A stretch of 64,000 nucleotides of DNA from Bacteroidota bacterium (GCA_014860565.1 JACZJN010000162.1:164926-228925), one strand, 5' to 3'. Counted from the stretch's first letter, positions 44,703 to 54,117 are shown. The notes: generated from the sequence alone by a model not told the origin. Numbers and translations are program-made.

Positions 44703-45850
44703 ACGACCCGGATAAATATTCCGATGCCGTTGCGTACCTCTTCTTCGTTGGTGAATGCACCGAATGAGATACGAACCGTGGCGGCGGTTTCTGCGTCATC
44801 GCGTCCGATGGCCCTGATGACATGGGAAGGTTCGATGCTCCCGGCGGCGCAGGCCGAACCGCTCGAAATCGCGAGTCCTGCCACGTCACAGTTCATCAGC
44901 AGCGCTCCCCCGTCGATATCGTACCTTGATGAAGGCAGAGTGATGCTCAGAATGTTGGGCAGCGACGCATCCCCCCCTCCGTTATAATGCAGTTCCGGAA
45001 GAGCATCATTGAGCAGGCCCACGGCGATAGCGCGCAGTAAATGCCAGCGGCCATGACGCTCGTCCATCTCTTCGCGGGCGATGCGGGCGGCGGCACCAAA
45101 GCCGATGATGGACGCGACATTTTCCGTCCCCCCCCTTCTGCCGCGCTCCTGTCCCCCGCCGAACTGCAGCTGTCCGATGCGAAGCCCATTGCGCACGTAC
45201 AGCGCCCCGACGCCTTTCGGGCCGTGAATCTTGTGGGCGGAAAGGGAGAGCAGGCTAACGGGAATGTCCCGAACGTCCAGCGGTAGTTTCCCGGCACTCT
45301 GCACCGCATCGCAGTGAAACAGCACATCATGCCGTGCGAGCGTCCGCGCGGTTTCCGCGAGCGGAAGCACCCCACCGGTTTCATTGTTGACATGCATGAG
45401 CGAGCAGAACGCCGTCTGCGGACCGATCAGTGCGTCGATCTGGTCGATATCCGGAACAGCTGCTCCGTCGACGGGCAGGTATCGCACAACGGCGCCGGTC
45501 TGCTCTGCGTGTTTGCAGGCAGACAGGACTGCATGATGTTCGGCCGGTGATGTGAGAATATCTGTCCGACCATCTCCCGCTATTTGCATCGCGAGGCGCA
45601 CTGCTTCGTTGTCGCTCTCGGTGCCTCCACTCGTGAAGACGATTTCGGCTGGCAGCGCATTGATCAGGCGGGCGACCTCTTCGCGCGCCTGCTCGATCGC
45701 GGCCTTGACCACGCGGCCGGGACCATGGATGCTTGATGGATTTCCGTACTGTTCACGGAGAAACGGCAGCATGGCTTCGAGTACGCGAGGATCCACCGGT
45801 GTGGTTGCGGCATGATCAAGATAGATATACTGCTTCGTATCAGTATTCAT
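44645..45850 (-). CDS. Cysteine desulfurase (IscS/NifS family)
   Basis: A 401-aa PLP enzyme that takes sulfur from cysteine for Fe-S clusters and thiolation. The N-terminal IYLDHAATTPVDPRVLEAMLPF, the VFTSGGTESDNEAVRLA motif, and PLP Lys in LSLSAHKIHGPKGVGALYVR are intact. The active-site Cys lies in SSGSACAAGSIEPSHVI. The last ~25 residues overlap the opposite Ppx gene and read RVVQEMSARSSPRSHSRMTMP, longer than usual. No iscU-type scaffold gene is next to it. It overlaps birA by 4 nt. Confidence 0.94.
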   Translation of the reverse strand: MNTDTKQYIYLDHAATTPVDPRVLEAMLPFLREQYGNPSSIHGPGRVVKAAIEQAREEVARLINALPAEIVFTSGGTESDNEAVRLAMQIAGDGRTDILTSPAEHHAVLSACKHAEQTGAVVRYLPVDGAAVPDIDQIDALIGPQTAFCSLMHVNNETGGVLPLAETARTLARHDVLFHCDAVQSAGKLPLDVRDIPVSLLSLSAHKIHGPKGVGALYVRNGLRIGQLQFGGGQERGRRGGTENVASIIGFGAAARIAREEMDERHGRWHLLRAIAVGLLNDALPELHYNGGGDASLPNILSITLPSSRYDIDGGALLMNCDVAGLAISSGSACAAGSIEPSHVIRAIGRDDAETAATVRISFGAFTNEEEVRNGIGIFIRVVQEMSARSSPRSHSRMTMP

Positions 45851-46593
45851 TTCGTACCCTTCTGCAAAGTGACATCTCCGGCAAAAATGCGTTCGGTGCT
45901 GCCGTCAGGGAATTCGACAACGAGCGATCCGTCGTTCGCGACGTCCACGGCACGACCTTCCCGCGGTACCCCGTTTTCATCAACCACTACGCCTTGTCCA
46001 AGCATCCGTGAGGCCTGCTTCCATGCAGCAATGATCGGCGGATTTCCTTCCTCGCGCCAATCTGCGTACAGTCGGTCCAGTTCACCGCACATGGCGGCGA
46101 GCACCTCGTCCGTGTCGAAGGGACGTCCCGCTTCCAGGGCCATGGAAGTAGGCGTCGCACGATAGCTGCCCTCAAAGCGCACCTGGTTCACATTGATACC
46201 GATCCCGACGATAACCCAGGGGCGGCTGCCGAGGCGGCCTGATTCGACGAGTATGCCACACAGTTTGCGATTATCGACCAGCACATCGTTCGGCCACTTC
46301 AGATGCGCATCGATGGTTGCGAGCGAGCGTACCGCGCGACAAACCGCCAGTCCGGAGAGCAGCGGGAGTCCCCCCCATTCCTCCGCTTCCCGTTCGGGAT
46401 AGAGAATGAGCGAAGCCAGCACGTTTTGCGCCGTCGCGGACATCCACTGGCGATCCATGCGGCCGCGGCCCGCTGTCTGTGATTCAGCCGTCACGAGCGT
46501 GCCTTCCTCCGGCAGTTCGCCGAGCAGATCGCGGGCATAGCGGTTGGTCGAATCAACTACCGACAGTAGAATGCGCCGGTTACCGATCATCAT
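45847..46593 (-). CDS. birA: Biotin--[acetyl-CoA-carboxylase] ligase
   Basis: A 248-aa enzyme without the N-terminal DNA-binding domain of E. coli BirA, hence a ligase only. The biotin-binding segments VTAESQTAGRGRMDRQWMS and LKWPNDVLVDNRKLCGILVES are present, with the central GIGINVNQ and a C-terminal SH3-like domain (VDVANDGSLVVEFPDGSTERIFAGDV). It would biotinylate carboxylase carrier proteins, such as the partner of the carboxyltransferase at 35845. It is the first gene of the birA-desulfurase pair. Confidence 0.94.
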   Translation of the reverse strand: MMIGNRRILLSVVDSTNRYARDLLGELPEEGTLVTAESQTAGRGRMDRQWMSATAQNVLASLILYPEREAEEWGGLPLLSGLAVCRAVRSLATIDAHLKWPNDVLVDNRKLCGILVESGRLGSRPWVIVGIGINVNQVRFEGSYRATPTSMALEAGRPFDTDEVLAAMCGELDRLYADWREEGNPPIIAAWKQASRMLGQGVVVDENGVPREGRAVDVANDGSLVVEFPDGSTERIFAGDVTLQKGTK

Positions 46594-46848
46594 GCTTTCT
46601 CCTACAGTACATGCAGGAATCTACCCATGCCCGTGATACCGAGCAAGTTGCAACAAAACGCGTTCTGATCGCTTTCCGCCTTGATTTTATAGCATTGATT
46701 GAAGTAGTTTTCAAGATGGAAGAATGATTCGGTTGTCCGATATAGGTGCTGACCTTCCATTGGACTCCTGGCAGGTACTTCCTCACCAAAAACAGTTTCC
46801 ACAGACAAGATAAATACAGCTGTTTTTCTATCAACTTCGAGGTACTCT

Positions 46849-49800
46849 ATGCGAAGAGCTGTTACCGTATTTTTGCCGCTGATGTTTATCCTGCTCATGA
46901 GCGGGGTAATGCAGGCACAACCGTTCGGCGCGGTGATATACGTCGGCGATAACTCCGCCGATATCTACATGTTTGACCTGACGAACTCCAACTTTTCGAA
47001 GGTCGAATTCTACCGCGGCGCGAAGCTGCTTGGCACCGTGAACCTCAACGCCGGCGATGGCGGTGTCATCACCGATTACAACTTGTCAAAGGGCAACGGC
47101 TATCAATACCAGTATCGCGCCTACCGTTCCGCGGGTGGCTTTCTCGACGGGAACCTGATCGACGGGTTCTTCCTGGGCGGGGACATGCGCGGCATCCTGA
47201 TCCGCCCCGACACCATTAACATCCAGACAGATCTGATCGATACGATTTTCGTCTGGCCGGGCGGCAACCTTCACTTCGCCAAAAACGCCGAAGTATCCTG
47301 GATACTCGGGACCGCCGGGACGGTGTCAGGCATCAAGGTGTATGGCAGCGATGATCCCGCGACGGTGTGGCATGGAGTTGTCAGCGCCTCGGGCGGCAAA
47401 CTTGATGACATCAACATCGATTGCTATGGTCAAATCGGTCCGCTCAAGAATTTCACCTTCATCGGATCGGATGTGATCATCCACAACATGGAAACCGAGT
47501 CTCATTTCGATAATGTGACGCTGAATATGGTGACGGAGAATCAACGCAACGATTATGCGTACATACGGCATTATGGCAACAAGATCTTCGCCACCAACTG
47601 CTATCTCACCCAGGAGGGCCAGATCTGGGGCGTGCAAATGGCCGATAACTGCAAGATCGATTGGAACTCCACCATCGTCGGCAGCAATATCAAGAATACC
47701 GAAGTCAACAAAGGCCAGATTACAATCGGTCCTGCAGGTTCACCGACATCAATTGAAAACTGCCATATCATAGACGGCAATGTGTCGCTGAGCAACAAGA
47801 CGAGCGTTCTTCACAACACGTTTGAAAACTACGCCACATTGAACATCTCTCCGTTCGCCGGTGGGTTCGATCCCGCGGATATCAGGAGTGTTCACGTCAA
47901 TTACAACCACTTCGTCCGCACGCAGGATGCCATCGGCAACGTTTCCAACTTCCAGGCCGATTCCATCGACGCACGCTACAACTACTGGGGCCGCTGCGAA
48001 GGGCCCAAATCCGGTGAGCGCAACACCATGGGCAAGGTGTTTCTCGATCCCTTCCTCCGCGTCGAATATCCCGGGGCAAGCTACTGGGGCGAACTTGTGG
48101 CGAGCAAAAAGAAAATAATAGCCAACGGCGAGGACTCGATTGTCTTTACCGGCCATTTCTTCAACGTGCTCACCGGAGTGGACACTGCCGGTGTCGTGGT
48201 TCGCTACCGCGTCGAAGTGCAAGGCGATACTCTTTACAATGGCTCGGTAGTGACCGATGCACAGGGCAACGTCAGCTTCTCCATCAAGGTGCCACAGAAG
48301 TATTCGCAGATCACAGGCATGGCGGTATACATCAGCACGGATCTGCAGTGCATCGAACAATCTTTCTTCCTCAACATCGAAAAGCAGACCGGGCCGGATC
48401 TTGAAGTCTATGAGCCGGAACTCGTGCAGGTGCTCAATGCCGAGACCAATGTGGTTCCCCACAAGGGCTTCGTTGTCAAGGCAACCATCCTGACCACGGA
48501 ACCGGTTACCACACCATTCAAAATCGTCGTGGATGCAAACGGCCATAAATACGAGACATTCTACATTTATGACCGAACGAATATCGGCATCAACTACAGC
48601 ATGGAAAATCCGTTGACGGAAATGATCATGCAGACGAACAAGCCCGTGGTCGTTTTGTTCTTCATCAACGAAACCGGCTTCAGTGCGGGCAATGTCGAGG
48701 TATCCGTCACGGTCGATCCCACAGAGCCCGGGAACAACAAGGGACGCATCGTGGAGGCCAACGAACTCAACAACACGAAATCCGTATTCGCCGTTGCGAA
48801 GAACACCTTGTTCGGCAACGAAGGTGACGCAACATTGAAGGTATTCGTGCAGGGCGCCGACGGCTATTCCAACCCCAATCGCATCAAGAGTTGGGCAGAT
48901 TCGACGGCAATGTTCCTCGAAGCTGCATGGCCGATGTCGTCAGGACAGGCGCAATTCACCTCTTCAAGCACAATCGGCGACTACAGCTTCGTCGGTGCCG
49001 CCGATACACTTCTTCAGGAAACCTGGCAGCCCTACCTGACCAAGGTGTACAAAGAGATGGTGCGTAAGAACCCAGCCTCTGACCGCTACCTGATGGGTGT
49101 CGCCGCGGACTGGTTCGAGACGCGTCTCGACAAGCAGGAATTCAACCACGGGGCATCACAAACACTATCGTGGTCAGGCGCCTGGGATTTCATGGTCGCC
49201 AGTGCCGATCACTGGAAGCACGCCGCACATTCGCTTGGCCACTCATTCGGTCTTCGCCGTGCGGATCTGGATCCCGACAATGTTGACATGCGCGAGCAGT
49301 ATAACGAGAATTTCATAGGCGTCGACGTCGTTGACGCCTATGATTTCCGGTATAACCGCATCGTGAGCAACTTCCTCGACAACAAGGTTTCGCACCGCAT
49401 GAAAGCCAAGTGCTTCATGGGTGGTAGCCAACTCCCGGATGTGACCTCATTCGATTACTACCTCTGGATCAGCGACGTCGAATACAATGCCCTTCTTGGC
49501 TCCGTCGCCCAATTCACGAGTCAGAAATCAAAGCTGAGCAAGACCAGTACTGTTGAGAAGGCCGTCTTTATCGAGGGGTCTATTGACAGCACCAGCCGCG
49601 CGATCACTTTCGGTCCGTGGATGCGCGTTGAAAACGCAATCCCGTCCTCGATGCTTCCGACCGCCTATGCGACGCACACTTTCAGAGTGCTCGACGCTGG
49701 CGATCAGGAGATCGCGACCTACCTTTACCATCCTACCTTCCGCGCACTCGGCCTGGACGAAGTCGACGCAATGACCGCTCCCAATCCACAAATGGAAACC

Positions 49801-50475
49801 GAATACTTCGCGTTCGTCGTACCCTGCCCTGACAATGCTCGAAGGGTCGTCGTCGAAGAAGGAGGCAACATCGTTGCCGAGCGTATTATTTCCGCCAACA
49901 AACCTGTCGTCAGCATCCAGTTCCCGACAGACGGACAGGATGTCAAGGAAGAGCGATTCCAGGCCAGCTGGAGCGCGACCGATCCTGACGGTGAAACGCA
50001 GTTCTGGTACACCGTCTGGTTCAGCACCAACCGCGGCGCAACGTGGACGACGCTTCAGTATGAAAATCCTGCCATGGTCGATTCCATCTTCGGAACAAAA
50101 AACCGCACCGGGTACATGCTTCGCGTCGTCGCAAACGACGGGGTGAATGTTTCCGACACCGTGGAAGTCGAGTTCAGCATCCTGACATCCACAGAGCGCA
50201 TTCCCACGCCTGCGGAATTCCAGCTTGAACAGAACTATCCCAACCCGTTCAACCCGAGCACGTCACTCACCTTCACTCTCCCCGTTTCGGGAGAGGCAAG
50301 TCTGACCGTGTTCGATGCACTGGGGCGTCCTGTTGCAACCGTCGTTGACGGCTATCGCAGCGCAGGCACCTATCACGTGGGATTCGATGCCTCCGGCCTC
50401 GCCAGCGGCACGTATCTCGCGGTCCTGCGTTCGGGCGGGAACGTCGCCAGCATTCGCATGACTCTGGCTCGTTAA
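46849..50475 (+). CDS. Large T9SS-sorted secreted protein with beta-helix and degenerate metzincin-like region
   Basis: A 1208-aa protein. A signal peptide ends GVMQA before Gln. Residues about 90-400 have short repeated strands and many Asn/Asp turns (for example NVTLNMVTENQRNDYAYIRHYGNK), like a right-handed beta-helix. Ig-like segments follow (about 410-640). At 640-920 a region resembles a secreted metallopeptidase domain, but the zinc motif is HSLGHSFGLRR (794-804) rather than HExxHxxGxxH. A further Ig-like domain leads to the T9SS sorting tail from LEQNYPNPFNPST near 1126. It is a surface or released protein, probably non-catalytic. GAGG lies 10 nt before the ATG. A terminator follows. 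Confidence 0.85.
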   Translation: MRRAVTVFLPLMFILLMSGVMQAQPFGAVIYVGDNSADIYMFDLTNSNFSKVEFYRGAKLLGTVNLNAGDGGVITDYNLSKGNGYQYQYRAYRSAGGFLDGNLIDGFFLGGDMRGILIRPDTINIQTDLIDTIFVWPGGNLHFAKNAEVSWILGTAGTVSGIKVYGSDDPATVWHGVVSASGGKLDDINIDCYGQIGPLKNFTFIGSDVIIHNMETESHFDNVTLNMVTENQRNDYAYIRHYGNKIFATNCYLTQEGQIWGVQMADNCKIDWNSTIVGSNIKNTEVNKGQITIGPAGSPTSIENCHIIDGNVSLSNKTSVLHNTFENYATLNISPFAGGFDPADIRSVHVNYNHFVRTQDAIGNVSNFQADSIDARYNYWGRCEGPKSGERNTMGKVFLDPFLRVEYPGASYWGELVASKKKIIANGEDSIVFTGHFFNVLTGVDTAGVVVRYRVEVQGDTLYNGSVVTDAQGNVSFSIKVPQKYSQITGMAVYISTDLQCIEQSFFLNIEKQTGPDLEVYEPELVQVLNAETNVVPHKGFVVKATILTTEPVTTPFKIVVDANGHKYETFYIYDRTNIGINYSMENPLTEMIMQTNKPVVVLFFINETGFSAGNVEVSVTVDPTEPGNNKGRIVEANELNNTKSVFAVAKNTLFGNEGDATLKVFVQGADGYSNPNRIKSWADSTAMFLEAAWPMSSGQAQFTSSSTIGDYSFVGAADTLLQETWQPYLTKVYKEMVRKNPASDRYLMGVAADWFETRLDKQEFNHGASQTLSWSGAWDFMVASADHWKHAAHSLGHSFGLRRADLDPDNVDMREQYNENFIGVDVVDAYDFRYNRIVSNFLDNKVSHRMKAKCFMGGSQLPDVTSFDYYLWISDVEYNALLGSVAQFTSQKSKLSKTSTVEKAVFIEGSIDSTSRAITFGPWMRVENAIPSSMLPTAYATHTFRVLDAGDQEIATYLYHPTFRALGLDEVDAMTAPNPQMETEYFAFVVPCPDNARRVVVEEGGNIVAERIISANKPVVSIQFPTDGQDVKEERFQASWSATDPDGETQFWYTVWFSTNRGATWTTLQYENPAMVDSIFGTKNRTGYMLRVVANDGVNVSDTVEVEFSILTSTERIPTPAEFQLEQNYPNPFNPSTSLTFTLPVSGEASLTVFDALGRPVATVVDGYRSAGTYHVGFDASGLASGTYLAVLRSGGNVASIRMTLAR

Positions 50476-50494
50476 TCACCTGCTGACAAGTCAC

Positions 50495-50522
50495 GAAAAA
50501 GGCGGCCTCGGCCGCCTTTTTC
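50495..50522 (+). terminator. Bidirectional intrinsic terminator
   Basis: GGCGGC and GCCGCC pair around CTCG, flanked by AAAAA and TTTTT. The symmetrical flanks could stop both the large T9SS gene and the minus-strand gene ending at 50604. Confidence 0.8.
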
Positions 50523-50603
50523 TATTCCCGCATTCTCCAAACGAACTTGAAAACTCATCCACCAAATCTCGTGAATGGATGCGCCCGGGGTCTCCTTCCC
50601 TTC

Positions 50604-51299
50604 TTATTTTCCTTCGATGAGATCAATGAGGAATTTCAAGAGTCCCAGTACATTGATTTGAGGACCATACCCCCCCTTGTTGGTCCAGCCCATGACCGGA
50701 TCGAAGCTCTTCCATGCTCCTTCGATCGCTCCCCGCTGTGTCCCCCAGGTGGGTTGTATGCCATTTTTGAATATCTGATCAAGGTAGAGATTGATGCGCG
50801 GGAGTGAATCCGCAGGCAATCCTGTACCTGCGATCATTTCCTTCACAATCATGTTCTTGTACTCCGGATATTCCTCCAACAACCGCGCCAGAATCTCCCA
50901 CGCCTGATCCGGACGTATTTTCCGATCAAGAACACTCCGAAGCGTCATGCGGCGTGGATCGCTGCTTGTGTCTGCGTCGAGCGCGACATCGGCATGTACC
51001 GTTTGTTCACTCTCCACCAGCGGCAAGGTTCGGGGAGGCGACTGAGGGGGCTCTATTACCGCATCAGAGACATTCTCCCGCCTTCCAGCCGCGCTCGACG
51101 GTCGTTGGTCCTCCGCGGCAGGCGACGTCTGCTGAGGCGTGCTGCGAAACCACAGACGCACGGAAGGATCGTGATGATGTGGCTCGTGTAACTGAATCAA
51201 TGTAGCGATGATAAGCACAATGAGATGCAGCGCAAGGGTCAGGAATACCGCGAGGGTCCTTCTGCCGCTCTCCGGAGGACGTTTGGTCCTTCCCGTCAT
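50604..51299 (-). CDS. Single-pass membrane protein of unknown function
   Basis: A 231-aa protein. A basic N-terminus and one helix (TLAVFLTLALHLIVLIIATLIQL, about 15-37) are followed by a Pro/Ser-rich linker and a soluble, mainly helical C-terminal domain (DQAWEILARLLEEYPEYKNMIVKEMI, about 145-170) ending in VLGLLKFLIDLIEGK. The N-terminal layout recalls TonB-like proteins (membrane anchor plus Pro-rich linker), but the C-terminal TonB domain is absent. I recognise no family. It overlaps upp by 4 nt, so it is translated with it. Confidence 0.65.
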   Translation of the reverse strand: MTGRTKRPPESGRRTLAVFLTLALHLIVLIIATLIQLHEPHHHDPSVRLWFRSTPQQTSPAAEDQRPSSAAGRRENVSDAVIEPPQSPPRTLPLVESEQTVHADVALDADTSSDPRRMTLRSVLDRKIRPDQAWEILARLLEEYPEYKNMIVKEMIAGTGLPADSLPRINLYLDQIFKNGIQPTWGTQRGAIEGAWKSFDPVMGWTNKGGYGPQINVLGLLKFLIDLIEGK

Positions 51300-51928
51300 G
51301 CACCCGCCGAACCAGTTCCGAATATCCTGTCCCCTGCATCTCCGAGTCCCGGTACGATATACCCTTTTTCGTTGAGTCCATGATCAAGACTCGCAGTGTG
51401 AATCACGATGTCAGGATGCATTTCTTCCATCATCCGCACTCCTTCCGGGGCGGCGACCAGCGTGATAAGCCTGAGACGACGCGCCCCCTGCCGCTTGAGA
51501 ATATTGGCGGCAGCTGCTGCGCTCCCTCCCGTCGCCAGCATTGGATCGAGAATGAAGACATCGGCGGCGGCGAGTGCATCCGGATATTTTGAATAATATT
51601 CGACGGGCTGCAGCGTATCCTCATTTCGGTACAGGCCGATATGTCCCACGTGCGCCTCAGGGATGATATCAAGAAACGCATCGATCATTCCGAGCCCGGC
51701 ACGAAGTACCGGTACCAGGATAACAGGATGCTCCAGGTGCCAGCCGTCCGCTTCTTCCAGAGGAGTCCGGACGCTGCGTCCTTTCAGATCGAGATGCACT
51801 GTCGCTTCGGTGGCGAGCAACTGGGAAATGCGATGCAGGGCCCGGCGGAACGCATCGGGCTTTGTTTGGCGGTCACGCAGCAGTGTCAGATCGTGCGCTA
51901 TCAGTGGATGCGTCGAAACGGAAAGCAT
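51296..51928 (-). CDS. upp: Uracil phosphoribosyltransferase
   Basis: A product of 210 aa, starting at ATG 51928 (MLSVSTHPLIAHDLTLLRDRQT), which matches other Upp proteins. GAGAGG lies 6 nt upstream; the track start at 52096 is too early. The PRPP-binding motif is VFILDPMLATGGSAAAA, and the uracil site lies in the C-terminal GYIVPGLGDAGDRIFGT. Arg in VILVPVLRAGLGM is conserved. It salvages uracil to UMP. Its stop overlaps the start of the next gene by 4 nt. Confidence 0.95.
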   Translation of the reverse strand: MLSVSTHPLIAHDLTLLRDRQTKPDAFRRALHRISQLLATEATVHLDLKGRSVRTPLEEADGWHLEHPVILVPVLRAGLGMIDAFLDIIPEAHVGHIGLYRNEDTLQPVEYYSKYPDALAAADVFILDPMLATGGSAAAAANILKRQGARRLRLITLVAAPEGVRMMEEMHPDIVIHTASLDHGLNEKGYIVPGLGDAGDRIFGTGSAGA

Positions 51929-51934
51929 GGCAGG

Positions 51935-51940
51935 CCTCTC
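51935..51940 (-). promoter_or_regulatory. Shine-Dalgarno site for upp
   Basis: GAGAGG on the minus strand, 6 nt before ATG 51928, favours this start over the longer track ORF. Confidence 0.6.
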
Positions 51941-52072
51941 GTCGTTCATGGAATGCCGTAATTTCAAAACATACGGCATCGAAACGCCTGCGGCAAGAAG
52001 GGACGGAATTTCGCACCTTAAAAACGTATTTTTCTGTTTCCCCCTTTGTGGAAAAATGCTAGATTCGTTGGT

Positions 52073-53473
52073 ATGGGTACACTTGAAGTGCAGCACGATA
52101 GAGCATTGATGACCGCCGAGAAACGCAGGGTCGCCATGACCTCGGTGTTCGCAGCCGTTCTCCTGACGACAATGAAGCTCGTCGTCGGGTTATGGACCGG
52201 TTCACTCGGCATTCTTTCCGAGGCGCTGCACTCTGCGCTTGATCTTCTGGCGGCGCTCATCACTTTTTTTGCCGTTCGTGTGGCGGACAAGCCACCCGAT
52301 GCGGATCATCAGTTCGGACACGGCAAAATCGAGAATCTGAGCGCGCTTGTCGAAACGCTGCTTCTGCTCGCCACCTGCGGGTGGATTCTCTACGAGGCGT
52401 ATCAGCGCCTTGCGGGTGGCGGTCTGCACGTCGATCTCAATGTCTGGGCATTCGTGGTGATTATCATCAGCATCCTGGTTGATATCGGCAGATCGCGCGC
52501 CTTGATGCGGGTTGCAAAGAAGTACAACAGCCAGGCGCTCGAAGCGGATGCGCTGCATTTCAGCACCGATATCTATAGTTCCCTGGTCGTTCTCGTCGGA
52601 CTGATCAGCGTGTATTTTGGTTTTCCTGAAGCAGATGCAATCGCAGCGGCCATCGTCGCCGGTATCGTCGTCTGGATCAGCGTGCGCCTCGCGAAGCGAA
52701 CTATCGACGGATTAATGGACCGCGCCCCGGAGGGTTTGCGCGCAAAGATTGAGAACGCCATCCTCGATGTCGACGGCGTGGAGAGCATCCGGGCACTCCG
52801 TATCCGCGGCGCCGGGGCGGAGGTATTCATTAATCTTGTGATCGGAGTACAGCGTACAACATTTTTCGATCAGGTTCACGGCATCGTCGATCGCGTCGAA
52901 GAAAGTGTGCGAGGCGCCGTGCCGCGAAGCGATGTCATCGTCCACGCCGAGCCGGTGGTGGGCGTACGTGAAAAACTGTCGGATAAAATCGAATGGCTCG
53001 TGCGCCAATCGGGACTTTCCGCTCACAACATTACCATTCTTTGGGTCAACGAAAGTTATGTCGTCGAATTCGACATCGAATACCCTCAAGGGACAAGCTT
53101 CACTGACGCGCATGAACTCGCCAGCGAGGTCGAACAGCGCATCCGTGAGAATGTGGTAAGCATTGCGGAGGTCCACATCCATCTGGAGGAGGACACGGTC
53201 AGTGTATTGTCGGCACGGGAATGCAGTGCCAGTGAGGAGGCGCTCCTTGCCCGCGCACGGCAGTATGTTGAATCACATGGAGAAATTCTTTCCCTGGAAT
53301 CGATGAACTGCCTGGCGAAGGAAGATGGATTGCGGCTTACAACAACCTTCACACTTCCCCGCTCTCACTCCCTCCGGGAAATGCATGCAATTGTCGATGC
53401 CATCGAAAGCGGATTGAAAAGCCTTGATCCACGCATCGTCAAGGTCTTCATACACGCCGAGCCTGCAGACTAA
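52073..53473 (+). CDS. Cation diffusion facilitator with three tandem C-terminal domains
   Basis: A product of about 466 aa from ATG 52073; ATGs 52046 and 52109 are alternatives. Six membrane helices occupy about residues 15-200. Both metal-site motifs are present: HSALDLLAALITFFAVR (HxxxD) and DALHFSTDIYSSLVV (HxxxD), with the DHQFGHGKIENLSAL signature. Most CDF proteins end with one cytoplasmic domain of about 80 residues; here the sequence after residue 205 is about 260 aa and contains three related units, each ending in a line such as VIVHAEPV, VHIHLEED and VFIHAEPA. It probably exports Zn, Fe, Mn or Co by proton antiport. Confidence 0.88.
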   Translation: MGTLEVQHDRALMTAEKRRVAMTSVFAAVLLTTMKLVVGLWTGSLGILSEALHSALDLLAALITFFAVRVADKPPDADHQFGHGKIENLSALVETLLLLATCGWILYEAYQRLAGGGLHVDLNVWAFVVIIISILVDIGRSRALMRVAKKYNSQALEADALHFSTDIYSSLVVLVGLISVYFGFPEADAIAAAIVAGIVVWISVRLAKRTIDGLMDRAPEGLRAKIENAILDVDGVESIRALRIRGAGAEVFINLVIGVQRTTFFDQVHGIVDRVEESVRGAVPRSDVIVHAEPVVGVREKLSDKIEWLVRQSGLSAHNITILWVNESYVVEFDIEYPQGTSFTDAHELASEVEQRIRENVVSIAEVHIHLEEDTVSVLSARECSASEEALLARARQYVESHGEILSLESMNCLAKEDGLRLTTTFTLPRSHSLREMHAIVDAIESGLKSLDPRIVKVFIHAEPAD

Positions 53474-53510
53474 GTGGCTACATCGGCCTGAATGCGGGTT
53501 CTATGACGCA

Positions 53511-54002
53511 TTATTCCTCTTCTGGCGCCAGGCGCCCGTATTTCCCTCGAAAATACAGCAGCGGCTGCGCGTCGTCTCGAAGCGTCTGCATCTGCAGCAC
53601 TTCTCCCAGAAAGATCGTGTGATCTCCTCCCTCGAACGTCTCGACTATTTTCACCTCGATATATGATAAGGAACCCTCGATCACGGGACACCCGCTCCCT
53701 GTTTCCCATGTGCGTACATGTTGAAAGCGCTCCGCGGGCGGTGCCCCTGAGAAAATGTTGGAAATCTGACGCTGATCTTCCGCGAGTATGTTGACGACGA
53801 AATAACCGGATTCGGTGATATACTCATGTGACGTTGTGTTTTTCGCAATGTTGATCTGGATCAGCATCGGATCGAGGGATACCGAGCTGAATGAGTTCAC
53901 GGTCAAACCGAAATAGCAGCCCTGTCGCTTGGTCGTTACAACAGCCACCCCCGTGGCGAAAGCGCCAAGTACCTGGCGAAACAACATACTCTGTTCTGTC
54001 AT
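53511..54002 (-). CDS. Flavin reductase-like domain protein
   Basis: A product of 163 aa, starting at ATG 54002 (MTEQSMLFRQVLGAFATGVAVVTTKR). The FMN-binding split-barrel pattern is clear: GLTVNSFSSVSLDPMLIQINIAKNTTSHEYI, and SGCPVIEGSLSYIEVKIVETFEGGDHTIFLGEVLQMQ. The family supplies reduced flavin to monooxygenases or acts as an FMN/FAD-binding oxidoreductase; no partner is adjacent. It lies downstream of a terminator and may have its own promoter. It is convergent with the CDF gene, gap 37 bp. Confidence 0.88.
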   Translation of the reverse strand: MTEQSMLFRQVLGAFATGVAVVTTKRQGCYFGLTVNSFSSVSLDPMLIQINIAKNTTSHEYITESGYFVVNILAEDQRQISNIFSGAPPAERFQHVRTWETGSGCPVIEGSLSYIEVKIVETFEGGDHTIFLGEVLQMQTLRDDAQPLLYFRGKYGRLAPEEE

Positions 54003-54068
54003 GGAATCACCTTCAATCGTGAAACCATAAAACACAAAAAGACACAAGATTAGTGCCGTCACATAAAG

Positions 54069-54096
54069 AAAACCCCGGTGTTAGTACCGGGGCTTT
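54069..54096 (-). terminator. Intrinsic terminator after the aldehyde dehydrogenase gene
   Basis: On the minus strand a 7-bp stem (CCCCGGT with ACCGGGG) is followed by TTTTCTTTAT. It separates the dehydrogenase from the flavin reductase. Confidence 0.6.
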
Positions 54097-54117
54097 CCAT
54101 CAATCTTTGAGGTTGGA

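Noticed and set aside
46788-46827. Inverted repeat AAAAACAG ... CTGTTTTT before the 1208-aa gene
   Set aside because: Only 8 bp per arm with a 24-nt separation; could be an operator, but it is not distinguishable from chance in AT-rich DNA.
46580-46898. Two minus-strand ORFs of 84 and 98 aa
   Set aside because: They overlap the start of the large T9SS gene, differ in frame, and show no signal, motif or ribosome site.
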